Under the pieces are notes generated by a model, which ran no database searches, had not been told where the DNA came from, and was given only the letters and a program-made list of their open reading frames with translations. Of a stretch of 64,000 bases of DNA, positions 35,223 to 45,598 are shown piece after piece (position 1 is the first letter of the stretch; every line of letters starts with the position of its first letter). The position numbers and the translations under genes are program-made. Source of the DNA: Brevibacillus_H ginsengisoli (lineage in GTDB: Bacteria; Bacillota; Bacilli; Brevibacillales; Brevibacillaceae); contig NZ_JBNJQR010000012.1 in NCBI RefSeq assembly GCF_050113715.1, positions 1 through 64,000 of the forward strand, in the 5' to 3' direction.

Positions 35223-36956
35223 CTACACCTTATAATGCGCAATCATTGCGGACAATTCTTCTGCCAAATGGGAGAGTGCCGTTGCGGATGAAGATATCTC
35301 TTCCATGGAGGCCAACTGCTGTTCGGAGGCAGCCGCATTCTGATGTGTAGCGCTTGACGTTTCCTCTGCCGACTGTGTAATTTCATCGGTTGATGATGCA
35401 AGCTGTTGCGTACCAAGATTGAGTTTCTCGACGGCGGACGATACTTCCTTCACCTTCACGGTCAGGCTATTGATCGCTGCCTGAATTTGAACGAAGGATT
35501 GGTTGGCCTGATCTGTTTTCTCCAGTCCGTGTGTCACTTCTTCGGCATTTTGATTTCCAACCTGAATGGCTTGTTCCACCTGATTCTGGATGATTGCGAT
35601 CAAGTCGCTAATCTGTTGCGCCGACTTCGCTGACTGCTCGGCTAGCTTGCGTACTTCGTCTGCTACAACCGCAAATCCACGACCATGCTCTCCTGCTCTT
35701 GCTGCTTCTATGGCTGCGTTTAAGGCCAGCAAATTGGTCTGATTGGCAATATCGGTAATCATGTTGACGATTGTCCCGATCTCTTGGGAGCGATCTCCCA
35801 AATTGCTGATCATGTGGTTCGTCTCTTCACTTACCGTTTTAATCTTCTCGATCTGACGGAGCACTTCAGAAACAGAGTGAATCCCCTCGCTTGAAGCGTG
35901 TGAAGCGGAGTCCGCTAATTGGGACATCTCTTCGCTGCTGTTCATGATATGGTTGGCGTTATTGGACAAGTTCTGAATCCAATCGGCCGAATGAGTGACG
36001 CTTCGCAATTGTTGAGCTGAACCTGCTGCAAGCTGCTGTGTAGAGGCGGAAATCTGCTCGGTTACCTTCGTACTTTCTTCCGCGCTGGCCGTTAACTCTT
36101 CAGATGCAGCCGCAACCTGCATGGACGCATCCTTGGATTTGATGATAAACCTGCGCAAATCGATGATCATCTTGTTAAACGAATTGATAAGGGCGCCAAT
36201 CTCGTCTCGTCTTCCATGATCCTTCTGGATAAATTCTTCGGATAGTTCACCCTGGGCAATTCGTTCAGCCGTTTCTTGCAAGTCTCTCAAAGGTTGCATG
36301 GTTCTCTTTAAAATGATACTGAAGGTGACTATAGATACAATAGTAACGATTAACATAAACCCAATCATGAGCGGAAGGCTCCCTGCGATTACATTATTTT
36401 CAATGGTATCTACATTCTTAGCGCCTATATCTACACCAAGGATCCCGATTACCTGTCCCTGCTTATTGTGGATCGGAACAAAACCGGATAAATACTTTCC
36501 GTACTCTGGATCATCAACAATATCGGTACTGGTAGATCCCCCGTTTAATACTGGCTGTATCATTTCGGCTGTCGTACCAGAACTAAGTGAGTCAATAGAT
36601 GTAGCCACTTTAGAATCCTTTGGTTGTCCATCAACGAGAATATGTAGGGTTCCATCTGATTCCAAACTTGCTGTATAAACAAATAGCGCTCCGGTTTTTA
36701 AGCGGTAGTCATTTAGCGAACTCCTAAGCTCCCAGTACACATCGTTTTGAGTCCGATTAGACAGGAATTTCTCGTATTTATCAGGATCAATCCCTTTGGA
36801 AATATTCTGCGCAGTGTTAATCGCTGAGTTAGCGACAGTTTTCTGCACGGCTACCAACATGCTTCGGTACGACAAGAATCCGCTAATCACCGCCATGATG
36901 AGAATCATGATGGTTGATAGTAGAATCATTTGGGTCGCCATACTCTTGGTTTTCAT
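35223..36956 (-). CDS. methyl-accepting chemotaxis protein (copy 1)
   Basis: 577-residue transmembrane chemoreceptor. Membrane helix about 8-30, an extracytoplasmic Cache-like sensor (about 33-190, containing [20 protein letters not shown]), second membrane helix about 192-215, HAMP (about 216-268), and a signalling domain with the conserved tip [20 protein letters not shown] then [15 protein letters not shown]. No C-terminal NWETF-type tail. It is the same length as the protein at 37152-38885 and clearly a tandem paralogue. ATG after GAGGAG. Confidence 0.93.
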   Translation of the reverse strand: MKTKSMATQMILLSTIMILIMAVISGFLSYRSMLVAVQKTVANSAINTAQNISKGIDPDKYEKFLSNRTQNDVYWELRSSLNDYRLKTGALFVYTASLESDGTLHILVDGQPKDSKVATSIDSLSSGTTAEMIQPVLNGGSTSTDIVDDPEYGKYLSGFVPIHNKQGQVIGILGVDIGAKNVDTIENNVIAGSLPLMIGFMLIVTIVSIVTFSIILKRTMQPLRDLQETAERIAQGELSEEFIQKDHGRRDEIGALINSFNKMIIDLRRFIIKSKDASMQVAAASEELTASAEESTKVTEQISASTQQLAAGSAQQLRSVTHSADWIQNLSNNANHIMNSSEEMSQLADSASHASSEGIHSVSEVLRQIEKIKTVSEETNHMISNLGDRSQEIGTIVNMITDIANQTNLLALNAAIEAARAGEHGRGFAVVADEVRKLAEQSAKSAQQISDLIAIIQNQVEQAIQVGNQNAEEVTHGLEKTDQANQSFVQIQAAINSLTVKVKEVSSAVEKLNLGTQQLASSTDEITQSAEETSSATHQNAAASEQQLASMEEISSSATALSHLAEELSAMIAHYKV

Positions 36957-37101
36957 GTTGAACTCCTCTCCACTACTTTACTGTTTTTAGGGTATATAAG
37001 GATTGACCTTTTCCTTCTTACCGTTTTTTAATACCACTTTTTAAGTTCATCAAAACATTTATTTACAATAACTAAACATTAGTTATCTTCCGAAAAGTAA
37101 A

Positions 37102-37130
37102 GAAGCTGACCCTAAATAAGGGCCAGCTTC
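37102..37130 (-). terminator. terminator of chemoreceptor copy 2
   Basis: Stem GAAGCTG / CAGCTTC with an inner CCCTTATTTAGGG hairpin, followed on the minus strand by TTTACTTTT. Lies 22 bases past the copy 2 stop, separating the two receptor genes. Confidence 0.85.
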
Positions 37131-37151
37131 GTCCATAATTTTCTTAATCTT

Positions 37152-38885
37152 CTACACCTTATAATGTAAAATCATTGCAGACAGCTCCTCTGCCAAATGT
37201 GAGAGCGACGTTGCCGATGACGAAATCTCTTCCATGGAGGCAAGCTGCTGTTCGGCTGCTGCTGCGTTTTGGTGTGTGGCACTTGCCGCTTCCTCTGCCG
37301 ACTGTGTAATCTCATTGGTCGATGATATAAGCTGTTGGCTACCCAAATTGAGTTTCTCTACAGCGGACGAGACTTCCTTCACCTTCACCGTCAGGCTATT
37401 GATCGCTGCCTGGATTTGAACGAAGGATTGGTTGGCCTGATGTGTTTTCTCCAGTCCGTGTGCCACTTCTTCGGCATTTTGGTTCCCAACCCTAATAGCT
37501 TGTTCCACCTGCGTCTGAATGATTCCGATCAATTCGTTAATCTGATGAGCCGACTTCGCAGATTGCTCCGCCAGCTTGCGTACTTCGTCTGCTACAACCG
37601 CAAACCCCCTGCCATGCTCTCCCGCTCTGGCTGCTTCAATGGCTGCGTTCAGGGCAAGCAAATTGGTCTGATTGGCGATATCGGTAATCATGTTGACAAT
37701 CGCGCCGATTTCTTCTGAGCGATCCCCCAGATTACTAATCATGAGATTCGTTTCTTCACTCACGGCTTTAATCTTCTTAATCTGATGCAACACTTCAGAA
37801 ACGGAGTGAATTCCTTCACTTGAGGTGTGTGAAGCAGAGTCTGCTAATTGGGACATCTCCTCGCTGCTGTTCATGATATGGTTAGCATTATTCGAAAAGT
37901 TCTGAATGCAGTCAACCGCATAACTAACGCTTCGCAGTTGTTGATCTGAACCTGCTGCAAGCTGCTCTGTTGAGGCAGCAATCTGCTCGGTTACCTTTGA
38001 GCTTTCTTCCGAACTAGCGGTCAACTCTTCGGATGCGGCGGCGACCTGCATGGACGCATCCTTGGACTTGATGATGAATATACGCAAATCGATAATCATC
38101 TTGTTAAACGAATGAATAAGCGTACCAATTTCATCCCGTCTGCCATGGTCCTTCTGAATTAATTCTTCAGATAATTCACCCTGGGCAATTCGTTCAGCTG
38201 TTTCCTGCAGGCCCCGCAATGGTTTAAAGGTTCTTTTTAGAATGTAATTGAACACGACGATGTATAAGAGCGTCGCGATTAACATAAAGCCAATCATCAG
38301 CGGAAGGCTTCCTGCAATGACTTGATTACCGATGGCATCTACCTCATTGGCGCTTATATCCACACCAAGGATTCCAACTACCTTTCCCTGTTTATTGTGA
38401 ATCGGAGCAAAACCGGATAAGTACTTACCGTATTGTTGATCCTCTACAATTTCGGTGCTAATAGGTTCTCCGTTTAGTACTGGTGCCAGACTTCCACTTG
38501 CATCAACTGAGCTTACTTCGCCAATGGCTGAAGCCTCTTTGGAATCCCTTGGTGATCCGTCAACGAGAATGCGAAGCTTGCCTTCTGCTGTTACTTCGCC
38601 AGTATAGACATATAATACACCGTTTTTTAGGCGGTAGTCATTCAACACATCCCGAATCTCCCAGTATTCATTGCTTTCCACCTGATTGGACAGGAACTTC
38701 TCGTATTTATCGGGATCAATCCCTTTAGAAATATTTTGCGCAGTGGTGATCGCTGAGCTGGCAATGGTCTTCTGCACAGCTACCAACATGCTTCGGTACG
38801 ACAAGAGACCGCTAATCACCGTCATGATGAGAATCATGATAGCTGATAATAGAATGATTTTAGTCACCATACTTTTAGTCTTCAC
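37152..38885 (-). CDS. methyl-accepting chemotaxis protein (copy 2)
   Basis: 577 residues with the same layout as the copy at 35223-36956: membrane helix, Cache-like sensor ([20 protein letters not shown]), membrane helix, HAMP and signalling domain ([20 protein letters not shown]). The signalling domains are nearly identical, while the sensor residues about 70-150 differ most, suggesting different ligands. GTG start with AGAGGAAG 6 bases upstream. Each copy has its own leader; both leaders share TATACCCT about 40-65 bases before the start. Confidence 0.93.
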   Translation of the reverse strand: MKTKSMVTKIILLSAIMILIMTVISGLLSYRSMLVAVQKTIASSAITTAQNISKGIDPDKYEKFLSNQVESNEYWEIRDVLNDYRLKNGVLYVYTGEVTAEGKLRILVDGSPRDSKEASAIGEVSSVDASGSLAPVLNGEPISTEIVEDQQYGKYLSGFAPIHNKQGKVVGILGVDISANEVDAIGNQVIAGSLPLMIGFMLIATLLYIVVFNYILKRTFKPLRGLQETAERIAQGELSEELIQKDHGRRDEIGTLIHSFNKMIIDLRIFIIKSKDASMQVAAASEELTASSEESSKVTEQIAASTEQLAAGSDQQLRSVSYAVDCIQNFSNNANHIMNSSEEMSQLADSASHTSSEGIHSVSEVLHQIKKIKAVSEETNLMISNLGDRSEEIGAIVNMITDIANQTNLLALNAAIEAARAGEHGRGFAVVADEVRKLAEQSAKSAHQINELIGIIQTQVEQAIRVGNQNAEEVAHGLEKTHQANQSFVQIQAAINSLTVKVKEVSSAVEKLNLGSQQLISSTNEITQSAEEAASATHQNAAAAEQQLASMEEISSSATSLSHLAEELSAMILHYKV

Positions 38886-39004
38886 GATTAACTTCCTCTC
38901 CGTCCCTTAATGAAATGCACCTGTAAAGGGTATATTTTCCTTATTTAATAGTAATTTTATACCTCTTTTCAAGATTTGAACAACCATTATTTTCTATAAA
39001 TAAC

Positions 39005-39026
39005 AAAAAGAGAGCCTCAGCTCCCT
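39005..39026 (-). terminator. coaX operon terminator
   Basis: 7-bp stem AGGGAGC / GCTCTCT (one G:U) with a 4-base loop, followed by TTTTTGTTATTT on the minus strand, about 45 bases past the coaX stop. Confidence 0.75.
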
Positions 39027-39071
39027 TTAATCGTTTATTATTCAACAATCTATCACTCTTAAGTCGTTTGG

Positions 39072-39836
39072 TTATTTATTGCGTTCGTAGATTAAACGGA
39101 GTCCCTTTAGCGTCAGGTTAGGGTCGACTACGTCAATACTGCTTGTCTCATTCGAGAATAATGAGGCCAGACCGCCAGTGGCTACTACTTTAGGCTCGGT
39201 TTTGGATTCCGCTTTCATTCGACGAACAATCCCTTCCACTTGCCCAACAAAGCCATAGTAGATGCCCGATTGCATGGCGGCAACGGTATTTCGCCCTACG
39301 ACGCTGGATGGTTTGGCAATCTCGATCCGTGGAAGTTTGGCTGCTCGACTGTATAGCGCTTCGGTTGAGATATTAATTCCCGGAGCAATAGCTCCACCCC
39401 AATATTGAGCTTGTTCATCTACATAGCAAAAAGTGGTCGCTGTCCCGAAGTCCACGATAATAAGCGGTGTCCCATAATCGTGAATGGCCGCTACGGCGTT
39501 GACGATCCGGTCGGCTCCTACCTCTCTTGGGTATTCATATTTGATATTTAAGCCAGTTTTGATGCCTGGGCCAATGACTAATGGTTTCTTCTGAAAATAC
39601 TTCACACACATACGCTCCACAGTAAAATTCAATGGAGGAACAACAGAAGAGATAATGACTCCCTCAACATGCTTGAATTCCAAGCCTGCGCTTATAAACA
39701 GGCTGCGGATCAGCATCCCGTACTCGTCTTCTGTTTTGTTACGATCGGTTGCGACTCGCCAGTGGAACCGAAGCGATTCCCCTTCGTACATACCGAGCAC
39801 GATATTGGTATTCCCGATATCCATTACCAGTAGCAT
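39072..39836 (-). CDS. coaX: type III pantothenate kinase
   Basis: First step of coenzyme A synthesis from pantothenate. 254 residues, ASKHA fold: [18 protein letters not shown] at the N-terminus (phosphate loop), [26 protein letters not shown] and [11 protein letters not shown]. It follows nadC by 74 bases with no visible terminator, so nadB-nadC-coaX is a likely operon. In other bacilli coaX stands between ftsH and hslO; here both are far away. Confidence 0.95.
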   Translation of the reverse strand: MLLVMDIGNTNIVLGMYEGESLRFHWRVATDRNKTEDEYGMLIRSLFISAGLEFKHVEGVIISSVVPPLNFTVERMCVKYFQKKPLVIGPGIKTGLNIKYEYPREVGADRIVNAVAAIHDYGTPLIIVDFGTATTFCYVDEQAQYWGGAIAPGINISTEALYSRAAKLPRIEIAKPSSVVGRNTVAAMQSGIYYGFVGQVEGIVRRMKAESKTEPKVVATGGLASLFSNETSSIDVVDPNLTLKGLRLIYERNK

Positions 39837-39910
39837 TGGCTCTACCCCTACTCTATCAGAAAAGCTCCTTATCGAAGCTTCTCATAGTGTTGTCGAATCC
39901 TTCTTCTTAC

Positions 39911-40756
39911 TTACCGCTTCCGCTGGTTGAGATCCAGACTTATATCAAGCGCGCGAACAGAATGCGTTAACGCTCCAACCGAGATGACGTCAACACCCGT
40001 CTGGGCAATGGAACGGATTGTATCCAGATTGACCCCGCCGGACGCTTCCACTACTGCCCGTCCTGCAATCAGCTGCACCGCTTCTCTCATCAGCTCCACA
40101 GACATATTGTCCAGCATGATAATATCCGCACCCGCAGCCAGCGCTTCCTCTACCTGCGTCATGGATTCTGTTTCAACCTCGATCTTCATGGTATGCGGAA
40201 TGGCTTGACGGGCCGCTTGAACAGCCTGCGTGATTCCCCCCGCGCCTTTGATATGGTTATCCTTGATCATGACGGCATCGTACAACGCATAGCGATGATT
40301 ATGTCCCCCGCCAACTCGAACCGCGTATTTTTCCAACATTCGAAGTCCCGGTGTGGTTTTGCGCGTATCCACCACTCTTGCCTTCGTTCCCTCGATCGCC
40401 TTGGCGAATTCATTGGTTCGCGTCGCAATTCCGGATAAACGCTGCAACAGATTCAAGGCAAGGCGTTCACCTGTTAAAATGGACTGCACCGAACCGCTAA
40501 CTTCAGCAATCGCTTGTCCTTTGGCAACGGCTACACCTTCCTCTACCTGGGGAGCAAACTTCAAAGTGGGATCGATTACCTCGAATACCAATTCGGCAAT
40601 CGGCAACCCAGCCACAATGCCGTCTTCCTTGGCATAAAGGATTCCTCTGCCCTGCTCCGTTGCGGGAATCGTGCTAGCCGTTGTAACATCTCCAAAGCCA
40701 ATATCTTCATCCAACCATTCTTCGATTTTGCGTCGAAGCTCTCGTTTATTCAACAT
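39911..40756 (-). CDS. nadC: quinolinate phosphoribosyltransferase (nicotinate-nucleotide pyrophosphorylase)
   Basis: Converts quinolinate plus PRPP to nicotinate mononucleotide. 281 residues with the family features DEDIGFGDVTT, NLLQRLSGIATRT, VVDTRKTTPGLRMLEKYAV, GGGHNHRYALYDAVMIKDNH and IMLDNMS, EASGGV. ATG at 40756, inside the end of nadB (11-base overlap), with AGAGGAAAG upstream; a 36-residue longer reading inside nadB is rejected. Confidence 0.95.
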   Translation of the reverse strand: MLNKRELRRKIEEWLDEDIGFGDVTTASTIPATEQGRGILYAKEDGIVAGLPIAELVFEVIDPTLKFAPQVEEGVAVAKGQAIAEVSGSVQSILTGERLALNLLQRLSGIATRTNEFAKAIEGTKARVVDTRKTTPGLRMLEKYAVRVGGGHNHRYALYDAVMIKDNHIKGAGGITQAVQAARQAIPHTMKIEVETESMTQVEEALAAGADIIMLDNMSVELMREAVQLIAGRAVVEASGGVNLDTIRSIAQTGVDVISVGALTHSVRALDISLDLNQRKR

Positions 40757-42383
40757 CAGAAGAATCACTTTCCTCTCGTATTCCGTATTGAATCGACTGA
40801 ACCGTATGTTTACGCCAGACGAGATCATCCCGATTCGGGAAGTCCGCGCGATAATGTCCTCCACGGCTCTCCTCCCTGTTCAAAGCTGCGCGTGTGGTTA
40901 GAGTAGCAGCTGTCAGCAGGTTGAGAAACTCCAGCGATTGTCGGTCGTGATAATCATAGTGGTAAAAACGTTGCATTTTTTCCAGTTCGCTGATCGCTTT
41001 TAACAAGCCTTTTTCCTCGCGCTTCAAGCTCACATGACGAAGCATCAGCTTTTGAAGCTTGACCCGCGTTTCTATCGTACTTGGTGTTTTTTTCTCTGGT
41101 CGATTCGTTGGAGCTTGGGGTTCATGTGGGATGGAGGATGGAATGGAGATTTTCGGAGATAGCGTTTTGATTCGCTCCACGATTCGGTGTCCGAATACGA
41201 CTGCCTCCGATAACGAATTGGACGCCAGACGGTTGGCTCCATGCACACCCGTACAAGATACTTCTCCACACGCAAACAATCTCGCCGTGGAAGTCTCCCC
41301 GTGCAAATCAGTAGCCACGCCCCCCATAATGTAGTGACAGGCGGGAGCAACCGGAATCCAATCGGTCACCATATCCAATCCGTACTCAATACACGTTTTA
41401 TATATGGTTGGAAAACGATGCTTGATCAGCTCCTCCGATTCATGGGTAATGTCCAGATAAACAAATGAAGAGTTAGTCAACTCCATCTCTGCGACAATCG
41501 CCCTTGCCACAATGTCTCGTGGTGCCAGTTCTTTTTGCGGATGGTACTTCTGCATGAACCGATCTCCGTTCATATTTCGAAGGATCGCTCCCTCTCCACG
41601 GACAGCTTCCGAGATCAGAAAACGCGGTGCGCCTGGGTAGTATAAAGCGGTCGGATGGAACTGGATAAACTCCACATCCTTGATATCCGCTCCAGCCCGA
41701 TAGGCCATCGCGATTCCATCAGCAGTGGCGATATCTGGGTTGGTCGTGTAACGATATAACTGACCCGCTCCACCAGTTGCCAACACCGTCGCATAGGACT
41801 CAATAAAAACCATCTCGTTATCTGGTTTGATTACAATAACCCCGACGCACTCATCATTGGCGGTGACCACATCGACCGTAAAGTGATTCTCGAATACCGT
41901 AATATTCTTCGTCTCGAGCACTCGGTGTGACAAGGCGCGGACTATCTCGGCTCCCGTTGCGTCACCTTGCGCATGCAAAATACGCCGTTGGCTATGAGCG
42001 CCTTCTTTGGTAAGCTCATAATGTCCTTGTGAATCCTTGTCAAATTGCGTTCCGTACTCGATTAATTCCTTTAATCTCTCGGGTCCCTCATGAACCAAAA
42101 CATCTACCGCTTCATACGAACAGAGACCCGCTCCGGCGATCAATGTATCCTGACGGTGGAGCTCCGGTGAATCCGATTTGGCTGTCACTGCGGCGATCCC
42201 GCCCTGTGCCCATCTAGTATTGCTGTCATCTAGTCCCTTCTTGCTAATCAAGACTACGTTCGCAAATTCACTTACCTGTAAGGCCGTATATAATCCAGCG
42301 ATTCCCGCACCAACCACCACGACATCTGTCTTGATACGCGGCAGGTGATCCAGGTCAAAATCGACTATATAACGAGGGATCAT
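40746..42383 (-). CDS. nadB: L-aspartate oxidase
   Basis: Flavoprotein that makes iminoaspartate for NAD synthesis. 545 residues. FAD-binding TDVVVVGAGIAGLYTAL near the N-terminus, SNTRWAQGGIAAV, HSQRRILHAQGDATG, EFIQFHPTAL, RDIVARAI and GGVATDLHGET. ATG at 42383 is chosen because AAGG lies 8 bases upstream and a promoter -10 overlaps the start of the longer reading. First gene of the nadB-nadC-coaX unit. Confidence 0.95.
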   Translation of the reverse strand: MIPRYIVDFDLDHLPRIKTDVVVVGAGIAGLYTALQVSEFANVVLISKKGLDDSNTRWAQGGIAAVTAKSDSPELHRQDTLIAGAGLCSYEAVDVLVHEGPERLKELIEYGTQFDKDSQGHYELTKEGAHSQRRILHAQGDATGAEIVRALSHRVLETKNITVFENHFTVDVVTANDECVGVIVIKPDNEMVFIESYATVLATGGAGQLYRYTTNPDIATADGIAMAYRAGADIKDVEFIQFHPTALYYPGAPRFLISEAVRGEGAILRNMNGDRFMQKYHPQKELAPRDIVARAIVAEMELTNSSFVYLDITHESEELIKHRFPTIYKTCIEYGLDMVTDWIPVAPACHYIMGGVATDLHGETSTARLFACGEVSCTGVHGANRLASNSLSEAVVFGHRIVERIKTLSPKISIPSSIPHEPQAPTNRPEKKTPSTIETRVKLQKLMLRHVSLKREEKGLLKAISELEKMQRFYHYDYHDRQSLEFLNLLTAATLTTRAALNREESRGGHYRADFPNRDDLVWRKHTVQSIQYGIREESDSSDVE

Positions 42384-42426
42384 CCTTTTTACCTTCTCTC
42401 TGTCCGGTATAGGGTTAATTGCCATT

Positions 42427-42454
42427 ATTATAGCAAATCAGCACCAAGTGAAAA
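42427..42454 (-). promoter_or_regulatory. nadB promoter
   Basis: Minus strand TTTTCA (42454-42449), spacer 16, TATAAT (42432-42427). The -10 lies about 45 bases before the proposed nadB start. No convincing NiaR operator was seen. Confidence 0.6.
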
Positions 42455-42491
42455 AGATTCAGCCATTTGACCAACGAAAGGAACGATCTCG

Positions 42492-43082
42492 ATGCTTCCC
42501 AACTGGTTTGATCCTACATATCTACTTGCGGGTGATTCCGGTCAACAACGGGCTTATCACGTGCTGCAAGAACTTCGTATTCTTGAAGTTCTTAAGGAAT
42601 TCACGCCTGTTCTAACCGGGACTTTTCCCCTCCAGCTGCAGGTAGAGAACAGCGATCTTGATATCATTTGCGAGATGCATGATGTTGAGCAGTTCACAAA
42701 GACGCTGGAAACCGAATTTGGGCAAATGCCGGATATAATCCTTCGAGAAGTCGAGGTCAGCGGACAGCCTACCGTGATTGCCAATTTCACTTATCAAAAC
42801 ATGCCCATCGAGATATTCGGTCAAGCCGTTCCCGTAACGAAACAAAACGCCTACCGCCATATGGTGATCGAGGCTCGGCTACTTGAATTGGCTAAGAACA
42901 CGCTAGAATTGGGCAATCAAGCATGGTCAGCAATTCGCCAGCTCAAGCAAGACGGCCTCAAAACAGAACCAGCTTTTGCCCACTACTTCGGCCTTCCCTG
43001 TATCAATCCGTATGAGGAACTGCTCTTGTTGGAACCGTTATCGGGCGAACAATTGCACGATACTATCGCGACCCAAATCTAA
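42492..43082 (+). CDS. DUF4269 family protein
   Basis: 196 residues divergent from nadB. The N-terminal part has LTGTFPLQLQVENSDLDIIC (about 43-62): a G[ST]-x-D-x-D-like pattern that resembles the active site of nucleotidyltransferase-fold proteins and matches DUF4269. ENSDLDI carries the paired aspartates. AAAGGA lies 9 bases before the ATG. Substrate and function are unknown. Confidence 0.75.
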   Translation: MLPNWFDPTYLLAGDSGQQRAYHVLQELRILEVLKEFTPVLTGTFPLQLQVENSDLDIICEMHDVEQFTKTLETEFGQMPDIILREVEVSGQPTVIANFTYQNMPIEIFGQAVPVTKQNAYRHMVIEARLLELAKNTLELGNQAWSAIRQLKQDGLKTEPAFAHYFGLPCINPYEELLLLEPLSGEQLHDTIATQI

Positions 43083-43087
43083 AAGAA

Positions 43088-43127
43088 AACCCACTCAACC
43101 TTAAGCGCACGCTTGGTTGAGTGGGTT
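43088..43127 (-). terminator. bidirectional terminator
   Basis: 13-bp stem AACCCACTCAACC / GGTTGAGTGGGTT with a 14-base loop that itself can form AAGC/GCTT. A T-rich run (TTTTCTTTT) follows on the minus strand, so it mainly ends the nag operon and also the DUF4269 gene. Confidence 0.92.
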
Positions 43128-43135
43128 TGGGACAC

Positions 43136-44053
43136 CTATCGACGAACCGAGGAGGCCATTCGGACATACGTATGGCGCTTGCCGCGAATCACAATGGAAT
43201 ATTGCATAATATTCTCTGGAATCGCAATCCCCGCATATCCCGCATCCCCGATATGATATAGATCCGTCCCAGCCATCTTGCTGTAAAGGGCGATCTGACG
43301 AATAGTTGCTTCATCAGCCCCTTCCTGACTCGTTCCTGTCGCGAGGATCGTCAGTGCTCCGTGCTTATGTGACATTTTCACAAGTTTCTGACAGTTATTC
43401 AGAGTAATCCCGGGAACAGTTCCTGGAGAAGGCAATAAGATTACGTCTGCTCCTGCCTCAATAAAGGAAACAATATCCTTTTCCTTTACGATATCCTCTC
43501 CGGCTTCTCCCGCGACACCGGCAGCGTGCATTTTTCCAGCCAGAATCAACGTTTCTTCTCCCATCTCGGAGCGTGCTGTGGAGATTGCCTTTATGATCTC
43601 TGGATTGGTAACTCCCGTTTTGGGGTTCCCCGTCAGGCAGACAAAATCAAACCCAAGTTTCTTCGCTTCACGGAACGTCTCCGCTGTTGCAGTTCTTCCA
43701 ATTGGCAAACTGACTAACTCCTCAACCCGATTCGCTTGAGGATCAATCGGTTCGAGGTTCAATCCTACTGGACGTCCCACATATTGCTTCAATTGATGAA
43801 TCGTCTGCTGCGGATCCTCAACTTCCAATCCCGCAATCATTGGATCAAACACATCGAAAAAGTTGAGAAGGATCATATCCGCACCAAATGCTGACGCCAT
43901 CTCTGCATTGGTAACGCCGGACAATAAAGGGGTAACCGAACAAATCACTTCTGCGAGCAATACCCTTCCTTCAGACGCTCGGATCGACTGTTTCAGCTCT
44001 TGCCCATTCATTCGCGCAAAATCAGATGCTTTGCAATCCAGTAAACGTTTCAT
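43136..44053 (-). CDS. TIM-barrel protein of a PTS-associated family (phosphonomutase-like), function unknown
   Basis: 305 residues. Repeating beta-alpha units with glycine loops: VTNAEMASAFGADMILLNFFD, GRPVGLNLEP, LGFDFVCLTGNPKTGVTNP, AGADVILLPSPGTVPG and HIGDAGYAG. It looks like a TIM barrel distantly related to PEP-phosphonomutase/HisA-type folds, of a kind seen beside PTS genes and sometimes labelled DUF7916. Last gene of the GlcNAc operon, 18 bases after nagP. No substrate can be inferred from sequence alone; a role in amino-sugar handling is suggested only by context. Confidence 0.65.
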   Translation of the reverse strand: MKRLLDCKASDFARMNGQELKQSIRASEGRVLLAEVICSVTPLLSGVTNAEMASAFGADMILLNFFDVFDPMIAGLEVEDPQQTIHQLKQYVGRPVGLNLEPIDPQANRVEELVSLPIGRTATAETFREAKKLGFDFVCLTGNPKTGVTNPEIIKAISTARSEMGEETLILAGKMHAAGVAGEAGEDIVKEKDIVSFIEAGADVILLPSPGTVPGITLNNCQKLVKMSHKHGALTILATGTSQEGADEATIRQIALYSKMAGTDLYHIGDAGYAGIAIPENIMQYSIVIRGKRHTYVRMASSVRR

Positions 44054-44071
44054 AAATGGAAATCATCCCTT

Positions 44072-45514
44072 TTATAATTTTTTAATTTGGTCCTTCAGCA
44101 TTTCCGATTGAGTACCGAACACGATTTGGACACTGCCTTGACCAAGCCTCATGATACCGGCGGCCCCAAGATTGCGAAGCGCTTTTTCATCTACAACTTT
44201 ATCGTCCTTAAGCACCAGCCGCAGACGAGTGATACAGGCGTCGATGTCTTTGATGTTATCTTTGCCGCCAATGCTTGCTAGAACACCTGCCGCTTTGTCT
44301 TTCAAGCTAGAGCTGCCACCGCCTTGTTGTTCATCCTCTGTGAGGTCATCATCTTCGCGACCAGGTGTTTTGATATCGAATTTGGTGATGAGGAAACGGA
44401 ACAGGAAGTAGTAAACTACCGCAAAGATCAAACCAATTGGAATCATCAAGAGCGGATTCGTCGCAAGTTTGTAGTTCACCAAGTAATCGACCAGACCAGC
44501 CGAAAAACCAAATCCAAGCTTAATGTTGAGCGCTGTTACGATATAAGCAGACACACCAGTCAAAATGGCGTGAACCAGATAGAGAAACGGAGCGGCAAAC
44601 ATAAAAGCAAACTCAATTGGCTCTGTAATACCAGTCAGGAACGAGGTAAGCGCTAACCCAACGAATACGGAGGAAACCATCTTGCGTTTCTCTGGCTTGG
44701 CGGAGTGAATAATCGCCAATGCCGCTGCTGGAAGAGCGAACATCATGATCGGGAAGAATCCAGTCATGAACATACCCGCAGTTTTGTCCCCAGCGAAGAA
44801 ACGATGCAAGTCACCGTTCACGACATGGCCTGTCGCATCTGTGAAGCTTCCAATTTGGAACCAGGCAATCGCATTTAATACGTGATGGAGTCCAAATGGA
44901 ATGAGCAAACGGTTAAAGAAGCCGAATAACGCCGCACCGACAGCACCCAAACTCACAATCCAGTTACCGAATGTATCAAGACCCACTTGAATTGGACCCC
45001 AGATCAGACCAAATATCAACCCGATCACGACCATCGATGCGGAAGTAACAATCGGTACGAAGCGTTTGCCACCGAAGAAGCCCAACCAGTCTGGAAGCTT
45101 GATATCGTGGTAACGGTTGTACATATAGGCTGCTACGCTACCTGCGAGGATACCACCTAGTACTCCCATGTTCAGTTTGGCGTCGTCAGCAATCCACGGC
45201 ATGGCAGCTGGAACTTTAGATAAAACAGCAATAAGTACCTGATACGAAATGACTGCCGCCAATGCCGCTACTGCATCTCCTGCTAAACCGATTGCGATAC
45301 CAACAGCAAAAATAAGTGCTAGATTAGAAAAAATGGCGTCACCACCCGCTGCAAGGAACGGGGCGATGTAATGATTGAGAAATTCTCCGAACGAACCAAG
45401 CGGAACTTCCTTCACATAGTCAATAGAACCGAAGCGAAGCAATAAGGCAGCCGCAGGCAGGGTTGCTACGGGAAGCATCAGAGACTTCCCAATCTTCTGA
45501 AGAAAAGCCAACAT
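44072..45514 (-). CDS. nagP: PTS N-acetylglucosamine transporter, EIIBC
   Basis: 480 residues: EIIC (about 1-380) with LPVATLPAAALLLRFG, LIPFGLHHVLNAIAWFQIG, FFPIMMFALPAAALAII and GITEPIEFAFMF, then EIIB (about 405-480) with DIDACITRLRL containing the phosphorylated cysteine. It lacks EIIA, supplied by the crr-type gene three genes upstream. Close in layout to B. subtilis NagP rather than PtsG, and nagA/nagB in the same operon support GlcNAc. Confidence 0.92.
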   Translation of the reverse strand: MLAFLQKIGKSLMLPVATLPAAALLLRFGSIDYVKEVPLGSFGEFLNHYIAPFLAAGGDAIFSNLALIFAVGIAIGLAGDAVAALAAVISYQVLIAVLSKVPAAMPWIADDAKLNMGVLGGILAGSVAAYMYNRYHDIKLPDWLGFFGGKRFVPIVTSASMVVIGLIFGLIWGPIQVGLDTFGNWIVSLGAVGAALFGFFNRLLIPFGLHHVLNAIAWFQIGSFTDATGHVVNGDLHRFFAGDKTAGMFMTGFFPIMMFALPAAALAIIHSAKPEKRKMVSSVFVGLALTSFLTGITEPIEFAFMFAAPFLYLVHAILTGVSAYIVTALNIKLGFGFSAGLVDYLVNYKLATNPLLMIPIGLIFAVVYYFLFRFLITKFDIKTPGREDDDLTEDEQQGGGSSSLKDKAAGVLASIGGKDNIKDIDACITRLRLVLKDDKVVDEKALRNLGAAGIMRLGQGSVQIVFGTQSEMLKDQIKKL

Positions 45515-45548
45515 ACGAAAGACCTCCTCTTAAGTTGTTTTATCAGTA

Positions 45549-45576
45549 AGTATCTCTACTTGAATGAAGAGACACT
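45549..45576 (-). other. RNA hairpin between nagB and nagP
   Basis: 9-bp stem AGTGTCTCT / AGAGATACT (one G:U) with a 10-base loop and no U-run, in the 84-base spacer. It may set the relative amounts of NagB and NagP by stabilising or processing the transcript. Confidence 0.5.
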
Positions 45577-45598
45577 CATCTGCGATATGATCGTGCTT

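Noticed and set aside
12095..39071. Mobile island or prophage carrying the Tad modules
   Set aside because: No integrase, transposase, tRNA edge, direct-repeat boundary or phage gene was found; the block looks like stable chromosomal content.
42384..42425. Longer nadB start 14 codons upstream
   Set aside because: The TATAAT promoter element touches that start codon, so it cannot lie in the transcript; a better ribosome site precedes the ATG at 42383.
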